A stretch of DNA of 64,000 nucleotides. Origin: Blastomussa wellsi. Its lineage: Eukaryota > Cnidaria > Anthozoa > Scleractinia > Plerogyridae. The notes under the pieces are model-generated. The model was given only the letters and a program-made list of their open reading frames with translations, did not search any database and was not told where the DNA came from. Where the stretch lies: positions 19,707,590 through 19,771,589 of the forward strand of contig OX393570.1 of NCBI GenBank assembly GCA_947652115.1, written 5' to 3'. The position numbers and the translations under genes are program-made. Below, one piece after another: positions 47,901 through 59,900 of the stretch; within the stretch, counting starts at the first letter, position 1; each line of letters starts with the position of its first letter.

Positions 47901-50900
47901 ATTCCAATGAAACTGGGGCAGTTACCTGCAAGGCTTGTGATGCAGGGCATTCCTGTTTAAATCCATCCAGTACACCTGCACCTTGTGCTGCAGGAGAGTA
48001 CAGTATATCAGGACAAACAACATGTACTGTAAGTATACCAAACAGCATACTAACTGCAAACATTCACATGATAAACAGAACCCTCTATTGCAACCTTTCA
48101 TAGTGGACTCTGCTATGTGCTCAAGACAACGTACAACATGACGCACCTTAGTGTGGCCAACCCAACAAACATTTTTGACACGTGTCCCACCTCCTTGCAA
48201 TGTTGAAAGCTGTTGTCATGAAACCTGTCGAATCGCAGTTGTAAACAACGTTGTATTTTGACAAGGAGGCGGCACAACTCAAACAAATTTGTGCTCTCTG
48301 ATTGGCTAACTTGTCAAAAAGTTTGTTGGGTGGCCACACTAAGGCGCGTCACGTTGTAATGATAGCTGATTTTGTCTTCTAAAGCTACCTAACATTTAGT
48401 CACATTGCTTCAGGGCTGCAAATAACATTCGGGCAACGGACAGTGGCAGACCAAAATTTGCCAATGTCCAAGGAAATCCCGACTGAGGTCAGACAGAATG
48501 TCCAGTAATTTTTTTGCCATCCAATGCAAAATGCCATTGTTTTGCATTGACAACACATTATCGAAAAGATTGTTTTCACTCACGTGATAAGGCGGCTATA
48601 TTGGTGGACTAAACAATACAAAATTGTTGCGAAAAATTGGCATAAAAATAGAGTTTAGTTCACAAAGGAGAGATAGTCTATTGTTCCAGTCCACCAACAT
48701 TGCCGCCGTGACGTTACGTGAAAATGATCTATAGTACTCATTATGATTTGACATCTGACCTCTCTACTGTTCTGTCCAATCAAATCCTGACTTAATCCGA
48801 CACGTCCTTTCACAGGGAAAAAATATTTACAGCACTGTTGCTTGTAATGCTTTCTTCCAACAGAAATGCCCAGATGGTAGATACAGTCTTGGTGGAGCAT
48901 CAGCTTGTCTAGTCTGTCCTGCAGGCCGCTCTTGTATGAACGGTTCTGCACCAATATCACCAACAGAGTGTTCTCCAGGAACATACAGTCCACCTGGAGT
49001 TGGCATTTGCCATGCATGTCCCTTGGGCACTCATTCTAGCATAGGGGCATCATTTTGCTCACCATGTCCAGCAGGGCACTCATGTGATGATCCCAGTCAG
49101 TCCCCACAGCCGTGTACCTCTGCAGAATATTGGAACAATGGTGGAGAGGTATGGTTGCAAGCTTATTTATTATATAATTAGTATCATAACTTTAAAACTA
49201 AAGAATTCAATCATTCACTCAAGATAGAAGATATTCCAAGCAAAAGGACATGCCAACCTTCAGAACTCAGTGTTTTGGATCCAAACAAAACATATTGGGT
49301 TTCCTAGATATTTAACAATTATCCTGCGAAATCACGCAGAATATCGCCTGATACTTAGCCGACGAGGCTGTAGACCGAGTTGGCTAAAATCAGACAATAT
49401 TATGCAAGATTGAGCAGGGTATTATTAAAAAATTGTCAATAAAGAGTATTTTACAGCTAGAAAAGTTGCTGTTTTGCAGCACTTTGTGTGACTTCTACCA
49501 AATTATCGTTTCTTAACATATACCACAGAATATCTGTTAGCTGCAGTTGACGGATATTGAGAGCATAATGACCATATTTGGACAGTGTTGTAATTTGTTA
49601 TGAATAATAACAGGAGACTGATATATATCCATATCTGCACCGTATCATTCTTCCTCCTCTCATGTTTTATGTAATGTAGTCATGTCAGATTGTCATAAGC
49701 ATTGAAGGGGCGGAGAGGGTCGCCATTTATTTCACACTTTGTTAGTTGGCCACCATTATTTTAAACAGATATGCTATTTTAATTATGCAAATAGTCAGAG
49801 TACCCTATGGCCTTAGATATACATCCTTTATTTTACAGATCCCACGATGTGCTCCCTGTCCTGCAGGCTACAGTTGTGGAAATGTCACCCAGCCACCAGT
49901 TCCGTGTTTAGCTGGTTTTTATTCGCTTCAAGGAGATGCATCTTGTACGGAATGTGAAGCTGGACAAGCTTGCACTGATCCTGGTCAGGCACCAAAACAC
50001 TGTCCAACTGGTACTTACAGCCTAAAGGTTTGTAGTCTACTTTCTATATGCCCACAGTGGTATACTGTTTTCATTATGCAGATTCTCTATAAACCATTCT
50101 AATTAAAATACTATTCCTAATTGCATTGTATGTTGTGAGAACGATGGGCTTCATTTCCTTCTTTTTAAGTTAAGCAAATGCTTTGAAGGCTTCCAGAGTT
50201 GACAAGCAATGTTAAAATGTAATGACAGGAAATGATGATTTTTAACAGGGTGCAACATCTTGCAATGATTGCCCTGCTGGTTACAGCTGCCCAACTCCTA
50301 GCTCGGCTATTACACCTTGTGATGCTGGGAGTATCTCCTCGAAAGGACAAGCAAACTGCACAGTCTGTCCAATAGGATACATGTGCCCATCAACCAAGCA
50401 AAGGGCTGTACGCTGTTCACTTGGTAGCACAACATTTGGTGAGGCTGGGAAACAGACTTGTACTCCTTGTCCTGCAGGGTTCAAGTGCCCCTACCCAGAG
50501 TAAGTTAACAGACATTCCGTTGATATGCGATGAACGTATCATTTCTGCTCAGAATAGTATTCTACTCTGGGAATTGGTTTATTAATTTATTGTATCAATT
50601 CTAAACAAGAAAAAATGATAGGTCACCATACTTGTTTATGAGAATATGATCATTTACTTACTTGGCGAGCTCCAGACATGAAGAAAAATCTGCCATGACC
50701 CAATGTATACATGTATGCTGATTATGCATATAATTATGTAGCTACACCAAAATCCATTATTGTCAACAGATGCATTTTTTATTAATTTTTGCCAACTGCC
50801 CAAATTTAAAATAAAATGGACAGTTTTTACTCAAACTGTCCAATTTAAGAAAAATCTGGATACCTTCCTTAAACAAATCAATTAGAAAAAACTAGTTTGG

Positions 50901-53900
50901 AGGGCGAAACATTTGCCATGTTCATATATTTTTGGATGCTATATAATTAATAGGTAACAGGACTACATGCCAGTCCAATTTAAAAATAATTGGATTCAAA
51001 AAATTCCTCGAACTGCCAAATTGGACTCAGCCAATTATTTTCAAATTGGACAGCATGTAGTCATATTACATAAACTAATTATACACAGTAGGGATGTTCA
51101 ATGCAAAACAAGGGAATCACCTTAAGGCTGGGGCATTGCTCCACTTTGATGATAAAGTCACATCCTGTTGTGTTTATTTGCTCCTGCCTGCTTTGACATA
51201 AATTATGTTAAAAAGTAACAAAATCATTGACACCTGGAAATCACTTTCTTTCTGTAATATTGAAAACTTGTGTTTATTTTTTATTACTGCACTAATGTGC
51301 AACGGTCTGGTTACAAGAAATGCCTTCTGAGTTGATATTCTTTGGAAAAAACCTAAACCTTGCCAGACTAACATTGATTTTTATTTCAGGTCAAATGTGA
51401 CAGCTTGTATGAATGGATCTTATAGTGTCGGCAACTCAGTGCGATGTTTAGCATGTCCTGCTGGTCATGAGTGTCCAACAACTGATGTTAGTATTTGCTA
51501 ATTTAGGTTTGGCAGCTTTTTATCATGTAACAGCTTAGAAGTACACCAACTAATTGATGACACGAAAAGTTGGCTTTGACACATACCTTTAACCTGGGTC
51601 AAAGACCATCATTGCCAAACCTTTGCCTTTCCTCAAAGGTGGCAAAGGCTGTCTTTGATTCTTGTCAAAGATAGTACACCTTTGAGGCCATAGTGAAATA
51701 TGTATTTGAGCTGTGGAAAGGTGACTTTGATGCAAGTCAAATCTGTTATAACTTTGATGCACATCAAATCCCTGGAAAAGGAGATGTCAAAGGCCTTTTC
51801 TATCTCTGACCTCATGCCAAAGATACATAGTCATCCATGTTTTGTCTGACTTTTTATTTTAAAAAAAATTGGACAAAGCCATTTTTGGTGCCATGTAAGT
51901 AATGCATGTATGTTGTTTCCTTGAAGTTTTATGCTCACTTGAAACTGTATTTAATGTACAATAAAAACAGATTGCTATGTTTCCTTTTAATTAATACTTG
52001 ATTTAATTTGTGACAAAAAGAGGTGCTCAGTGTTCCATTCTTTCCACAGAAATACCCCATCCCATGTAACCCAGGTCAATACAGTGTCGCGTACAGCCAG
52101 ATCTGTATTGACTGCCCTGCTGGCATGGAGTGCCCATCAACTGCACAGGCACCCACACGCCAATGCGAGCCAGGTATCTTCACAGTTTCTTTATTATTTA
52201 ATGATCTTAAATAAATATAGGGATCTTAAGCAAACCGCGACGGCAACATCAACAAGAATGTTGCTAAACAAAAGATTTAATGAGCACTTCAATAGCTCTG
52301 CGCATGCGTTATAATTCTTTGTACATTTATTTGCCGTCCTCTGGAAAACAACATGAAATGACCGATTTCTCAGTACTTTGGAGAATGTGAACCTTGACGG
52401 CTAAATTTTGATTTTTCTGTTTGAAAATAAATGCCATCCTCATATTTTCTACAAGAACTATGTTTGAAAGTGATAGATGCACCAAATACATCAAGGGAAT
52501 TGCAAGATTCATGTGTAAAATATTATTTCATTTTTAAGCAGGTGTCATCCTAGCTGTCGCTGTTGTCATTGCTTAAGCTCCGTAATGTCTGTCCCAAGAC
52601 GATAGGCCAATTTACAGTTCTATGCTTAGTTACCAAGCCTTTGAGTGGAATTGAGGCTGAAGGTGACCTTGCTTAGATACAAACCCTCTTGCTTTTGATA
52701 TGTAAATATTTTTGTTGTTATGATAAATAGTTTCTGGTTTTTATCATGACAAGGTCACCCTGAGCCTCCCTTTCATACAGAGGCCTGGTTACATTTCGTG
52801 TGGATGTAATTTTTTGGGGGGTTCTAAAATATACCAGATATACCACAACTGTAGGTATTTGTACTTGCAGTTTTCTATTTTAGTGGTTACATATCTAGGT
52901 TGACATTTATGATTTGTTTATTTTCCTGTAGGAACATATTCAGATGGAAATGCCCAGTCTTGTACTGTCTGTCCAGAGGGAAAGTTCTGTCCATCTGTCA
53001 ACGCCTCTACAGAGGTAGACTGTGAAGATGGAACATATTCATTTGGTGCCAAGGAGCGGTGTACTCCATGTCCAAAAGGATGGATGTGCCCAAATAAGGA
53101 TGGAACTGGCAATGTCAAATGCCTACCTGTATGTGTACCGTTTTGTAATGATATGCAATAGGCCTTTTGCAGCTAGGCAACCATCTACTTTTCAGAAAAT
53201 TATGTGCCATATAAGAATGCAAGAAATGGAAAAAGCATGCTGAAAATTTCAAAACGGCCAAGCTTGAGGCCATTGGATTACAAAATGAGATTTTATAATT
53301 ACAGTTTGAATTTTTGAAAAATTATTATAATAAAGATTTGTATGGAAAATGGTGCTGGAGAGCAAGACCTTGCTTTCCAAGCAACATTTTCCATTGAAAT
53401 CCTTTAACTTTTTCAAAAATTCAAACTGTCATATAACCTTAGTCTTGCCTGGGGCCTCAAAATTGGTCATATTGCCATTTTTCATGCGCTTTCCATTTCT
53501 GGTATTTTTATAGCTATAGCACATGATATGATTTTTTTTTTCTTGAAAAAAATTGGTCACTTGACCCCAGCTGCAAAGAGCCTATTGAAGTGTTTAAAAG
53601 CATCTCGTGGATCGCTCACACTCATAAAATGCAGATTGTTCAGATCCATCATATTCAAGTAGACTTTTGTCTTGCTTATTCCCTCTCGTTCTCTCTTTAG
53701 GGCACCTTTTCAGCTGGAAGACAAATAGACTGCAACCCTTGTCCAGCAGGCCATGCCTGTCCATACACAGACACCAATCAAACTGAGACCTGTCTACCCG
53801 GAACATACTCAGTTGGATCACAAACGGTATGTCATCACCTTAAGTACTACCCATGCAGATTGTCACAACATGAAAATGGTTATAATGTAGCCAGATCTCC

Positions 53901-56900
53901 AAATCTAGGGTTGCAAATAATAGTCAGACATCAGACATTGCCAGGGTCCCATGAAATCCCAGCTGTAGTCACACAAAACAGGGTCTCGAAGGGGGGTCTT
54001 GATCCCGCATTCCCGCTCCTCCTTCACGCAAATCCGGCATCCCACACTTTTTGTCATCGCTTTCCTGAATCCCGTTTTTCTTTCCTCAAAAATTTATTTA
54101 AGAGGACTATTTTTTGCATAAGGTAATGAATTTAAGATGTAGATTTGCCCTTTTGGTTGTCATTTTGATTTTACGCGTGTTGTGAGACTACTGCAAACTG
54201 CGGGCTGCAATTAGTTCTTCATACCTCAGTACGATGAAGCGTGATGGGTCTTCCTGTATGCGTGCGCACTGCCTTTGATAAAAAGTTTACAGGACCACCC
54301 TCGACTGCGTCTTCTTCATTGGAGCTACTGTCCTCATTGTGGCTGGAGTCCGAGTCATACTCTGACAGCTGGTCATCAGCTGAATTGGGTTCCTTAGTGA
54401 CTCGGTCGCCAACAGGTAGCTTTCTCCTGTGCATATTTAGAGGAAATGTTCCTGCTGCATGTTTGTTCTGACAAACCGAGAGCTGCCTGATGGCTTTACC
54501 ATGCTCGCTGGCTCACTGGTGCATGGTATCCTCAGCATCCTGGTCCTGCTTCGACATTGTACGTACGGGAAAACGTTTGATCTTTGGGATATCCCTTATT
54601 TCCCGAATTCCCCAAAAACAGGCAAGAATTCCTGCGTCCCATGTCCAAATTCTGCTTAATACCGCCTCCCGAGAAGCACTCAATTCCCGAATCCCGTTGA
54701 GATATTTTGTGTTTTCCAGAATCCCGCACTGTATTTTGGTCAAATCCCGCATCCCGAAAATACCCTTCCAGACCCTGACAAAATGTCCAGACAATTTTTC
54801 ACACCTTCCTATGCAAATGCCAACATTTTGCATTGACAGTGCTTTATCAAGGAATTCTGTAATATGACGTCGACATTGGTAAAGTTGCCTCAGTCAGACA
54901 CACATCCTCTCACAGGGAAAAATTTATTTGCAGCCCTGAAATGGGACCCTTGCAGTATTATGTTAATCTGGCAATTTTTGGTAACTAAGCAAGACATTTC
55001 CAGCGTACATGGAAGTTTTTATGGAAGGATTTTATCCTTCACTTGCCCAATGGGCAAGTAAAAGTTTTCACAAATTAATTCATTAATTCATCACACTTCT
55101 GAGATTTGTTTCGGGCTAGTAGAAATGACCTCTGGGCTAGTACTGCCTGGCTTCAGCTTGCCCCAAGGGCAAGTTGGAAAATTCAATTTCTTTGTACCCT
55201 CATTTTATTTCTACTCTCAATAAAATTGTGTTATTACATTTACTAATTTTTCTAAATGTGGTTATATTTTGTGTCACTTTGTAGTCTTGCACTTGGTGCC
55301 CTCCAGGATTTTTCTGTCCTAGCACTTCATCTAGTCAAGAGATAGATTGTCCAGATGGAACATACAGCAAAGGAGGCCAACAGAACTGTACAGAATGTCC
55401 AGCTGGATATGCATGTCCATCTAAAACAGATGACTTCCGAGTGCAATGCTCAGCGGGTTACTACACTCTTGGTAAAGAACAGGTTAGTTCTGCTACAAGT
55501 AACCCTGAATCCCACAAACACATCGGTCAGGATTAAAAGTTCCATGGGAGAGTGTTCCCTTGAGAAAATAATATCAGGGCATGCACAAAAATGTGGAAGG
55601 CCCGGTGGCCTAATGGTCAGGGTGCTAGACTCTGGATCAGACGGTACGGGTTCAAGTCCTGGCCGGTGCACTGCATTGTGTTCTTAGGCAAGACACTTAA
55701 CTCTCACAGTGCCTCTCTCCACCCAGGTGTATAAATGGGTCATCATCGTCCTCTGAGTGCCAAACCATGCATAAGGCCTGGGGGTAACCATTCATGCTAC
55801 AGAAACCAGGATAAGCTGTAGCCTGATACAGACTTTACCTTATCTATACTTGTGCACAAAAATGGCCTTTTGTTAAGTTATAGAGCATATTACATGGCCG
55901 CAAGGAGATACAAAATTTCTCTCTGAGTGTTGGAAGATATTGAGATGTTGATATGAAAACTTGATTGATATGAGAACTGGATGATTTTCATCCCTATATT
56001 GAAAACAAATTTAAAGCAGACTTATATTTTTTTGTTTACTTTAGTTAAAGCTGATCTGGTGGCAAGCTTTTGTAGTGTTCATAATAGTAACATGTAGCAA
56101 GGATCATATTAGATGTCAAACAAAACGTTGTTTTTATTAGTGTCCAATCACACTAAGTTGCAATACTCACTTATTCTGCTATAATGACCATGGATGCATA
56201 ATGTCATCATGTATAATTTATTAATAACTACTTTTAAGTTACATAATTAAACTACTGTTTGAAATAGAATGCTTTATTTGTAAGTTTGTGCATGTTGTTG
56301 TAAATTTTGATGACCAACATAATTTAATGTTATTTAACTAATTTGTGAGTCAGGATGTGTACATTTTAATAGCTGACAGGACATAATTTTCTTTGCTTAT
56401 CTATTTTAAAAAGAAAAATTCAAACAACCATTCCAAATAACTAAATAAATTGTTTAACAGATTCAAGTTAAACTAATGGTCTTTAAATGAAACTTTATTT
56501 TTGCAAGCAGGGAGGCAGGGGAATTAGTGGTAGCTCAATTCCTCCTCCCAAGTCTGGCGTGAGTATAAACTGCAGTTAAAAGTAAATGTATGCAATTATG
56601 TTTAATAAATAAGTAACAAATAACATAATAACAATGCTGTAAATGACCTTTAAACATCGTAACCAAACATTTCTTTGGATCAATGAATAAAAATTTCTTT
56701 TGGGTTTTCATGCAGATGCATGGCAGAATTAAGGCACCTAATATCAGCATTATTAACTCTGACTTTTCCTTAAGTTGAGATCAGTATTTTAATTCTGATC
56801 TAGGGCTTGGAAGGTTAATAATTTTGTGGGGGCTTAAAAGGGAAGCTTAACGTGATCTATTCCAGGTTTCTGTAAAATCCTAACATAACCCGTACTGATA

Positions 56901-59900
56901 CAGCATGATGTGTAGTGAGACTGCTTCTTAATTTTAGATTGTTGGGGTAAACAGTGCAAGTCTTGTCCCATTCATCACAAAGAGTGGGCTATACAATCTA
57001 ATTGAGTTTGGCAGATAACAAATAATTGATGATTTCATGACTTAAAATAGTAGTTAGAGAGAGACCTTTACCATGTTTTTGTAATGGTTCTGAAATAAGC
57101 AAAAAAGGTTAATAACAATCGTCTAAACGACACCGCTCTTCACTCATTCAAATGACAAGGCTGTGACATATATATAAAAATCAGCACCTAAAAACACTAG
57201 TTTCTTTCGATCTTCTAAATGGAGTTGGTCAGTCAATTTGTTTTTGGCAATTGATTTCTGGCAGTCACTTGTCAGTGCGAGTGTTAATTTAAAATTTTGT
57301 TTGATTGGACACATTTACATGCCTAAGGACATGATGTGTCCGAGGAAGCTATGATCTTTCTGAGTTATACCACGCTTGGTGTCTTCTTAGGCTTGCAAAT
57401 TTTGTCCACCTGGATTTTTCTGTCCAAACATTACAACCTCACCCATTGACTGCCAGGATGGGTCATACAGCTTGGGTTTTGCAACCAGCTGCATAGAATG
57501 TCCAGCTGGGCATTTCTGTGAAACAGACAAAAAAGACCAAGTTCCACAGCCATGTGCTGCTGGCACCTACAGCAACAGATCAGCAACTGTCTGCACATCT
57601 TGTGATCCTGGCTATGCTTGTAAAGGATCAGACACTTCTCCCACACCACCATCTGGCTTATGCCCGATTGGTTATTACTGTCCTGATGGCCTGCGAGAGG
57701 AAGCCTGCCCAGCTGGTAAATTTGGCAACACCACTGGTGCTGCCAGTGAAGCTCAAGGATGCCCGCCTTGTCCTGCTGGTTATTTCTGCCCAGCAGGGAC
57801 CAGAGGCTATCCTGCTCACAGGTTTGTTAAAGGAAAACATTTTATAGTTGAGCTGCATTTTCACATCACAGAAAGCCTGAAACGTCGTTGTTGTATAAGA
57901 GATGCTTTTTTACTACAAGTGATTTTAACGCTCCCAGAAATGAAGATTTCAACATGAGAAGCCTGTTCTGATATGCTCTGATACACTGCAGTTGCCACAA
58001 CAATACCAGTGTGAATGATTGCTACTTTATTGAGTATTATTGTGACACTGTTCATGTCAGTTGACAGCGACCACAAGGCTGCAAATAACAAATGGATGTC
58101 AGACAATGGTCAGCAAACATTTTCCAATGTGCGATGAAATCCCAGCTGTGATCAGACAGAATATCTAGACATTTTTTTTCTTTCAGTGCAAACACCAATA
58201 TTTACAGTTGACAAGATGTTATTAAGCAGTACTGTAATATGACATCCCATCTTATGACATCTGACATCCCTTTCACAGGGAAAAAAATATTTGTGGTCCT
58301 GAACCATGTTATCACTGTAACATTTTGCATATGCAGGTTGAAGTGTCCACCTGGTCACTGGTGTGAAGAAGGGACCAGAACACAATTTGAACATCCTTGC
58401 CCAGCAGGCACGTTTAACAAGGAGATAGGTCTTGAACGAGAAGACCAATGCCTTATTTGCTTAGCTGGGTACTACTGCCCAGCTGGTGATCCGTATGGTG
58501 ACAGACTCTGTCCAGGCGGCCACTATTGTCCAGTCAACACGGGAGATCCTAATGCCAACCCCTGCTCTGCTGGGACATACACTGAAGAACAAGGAGCACA
58601 AGGTAGGAAGTGGTGGATTCTGGTTAGGACGACTTCACAGTGCATACATGTAACAATCAGTTTGTGATTTTCTTAATTGTTACAATATATTTGCCTAAAT
58701 TCACTAAATGGTCTCCAAATTTATATAATAAGAACTTAATAATTAGCTCTAGCTAAATGATTAAAAGCAATTTATTGAAGAAATTCCACACTGCAGCAAA
58801 ATTTTTGCAAAATTTCAACAATTTTTGAAACAAACTTGAACCTTTGAAAAACTGACATCCTGACACTTTTTCAAAATTCCATATCACAATCTGTTTCCAT
58901 CCTCGCCATCGTTAGCCATCCTCACTTCCAAATGGGTTCTAATCATTTGTGGAGTACTGCTGTACAAAATAAACCCATTATTGGTCCTGAAGAGATTATT
59001 GATATTGAGATTGTTAAAATCATGGGGACAGTGTCCCTTTAAGCAGGATGGTGATAGCATCAAAAGAAACGTGAGCCAGTGGATATTGCTTTCAAGTGTC
59101 ACCAGATTCTAGGAATCAATAGGTTTGGCAGTTGTTAAACTGTTCTGTGTCATAAAGACTGGTTAAATTTGATTGGCTAATATGAATATTGACCCCACTC
59201 TATATTTTCCCATCTAGCTATGTTTTAAGGTGAAATAGTTAAAAGCAAAAACAAGTTGAACTCATTGCTGTTTTGCAAGCAAAATGTCAGCAACAATGAA
59301 CTACTGCCTACATTCAGTTTAAGCAAATTTAAGTTTTCATGTCTGGCCATATAACGCACAGCTTATATTTAATTATTGTGAATGAGCTTGGTTGGTCTCT
59401 ATGGGATAGGGACCTTGGTAGTGGGTACAGACCTCACAGGGTTTGCTCTTTAATCACAGCCTCAGTCAAGATTCTCCCATACAGACCTCCTGCTTGGTTA
59501 ATACAAGCTTGTCATCTTCATCTTTTAGGTCAGCTGGACTGCAAGGATTGTCCACCAGGCTACTATTGTGAAAGTGGTGCTCAGGAACCTGTGGCCTGCC
59601 TGAGGGGTACATACAACTCATTGCCGCGCAGAGGGTCATTAGGAGAGTGCAGATCATGTATCTCAGGCATGGCTTGCCCTCAGCCTGGTCTGACATGGCC
59701 GCCAGTGAAGTGTGACGCGGGTTATTACTGCCCTGCTGGGTCATCTCTACCCAATGAGACCATCCATGCATGCCCGGCAGGGACGTACACTGACTACCAC
59801 AACTTGACTCATGCTAGAGAATGCACTGACTGTCCAGCTAGACAGTCATGCGAGGCAGGAACTGGAGGGATTCAAAAGCCGCCTCAGGAATGTGCAGTTG

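Larger units (their letters stand above)
45741..50499 (+). other. Exons 14-21 of the GCC-repeat gene
   Basis: Exons 45741-45931, 46250-46338, 46810-46923, 47154-47240, 47801-48028, 48864-49148, 49839-50027 and 50249-50499 are phase-matched (2/1, 1/0, then 0/0 to 50027, 0/2). After the uniform cassettes the gene returns to exons of varied length, 87 to 285 bp, each holding one to three GCC repeats. Four of them are symmetric 0-0 exons ending in the middle of a repeat, so this part arose by a different duplication history than exons 6-13. Confidence 0.88.
51390..55482 (+). other. Exons 22-26 of the GCC-repeat gene
   Basis: Exons 51390-51486, 52050-52173, 52932-53128, 53701-53826 and 55285-55482 join in phase (2/0, 0/1, 1/0, 0/0, 0/0). 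Exon 22 uses a weak donor (GAT|GTTAGT); the phase of exon 23 requires it. Each exon carries parts of one to two GCC repeats (for example CTVCPEGKFCPSVNAS and CTPCPKGWMCPN). Confidence 0.87.

Noticed and set aside
47766..48200. Minus-strand and off-frame ORFs over the GCC exons (also at 33721-34041, 41537-41845, 48827-49030, 59466-59771)
   Set aside because: They are antisense or frame-shifted shadows of the cysteine-rich exons, and they break the phase series that the plus-strand exons obey.
54219..54833. Host gene on the minus strand in intron 25
   Set aside because: The frames lie inside a transposon with inverted ends and target duplication that splits an R1 copy; they are fossil element coding sequence.
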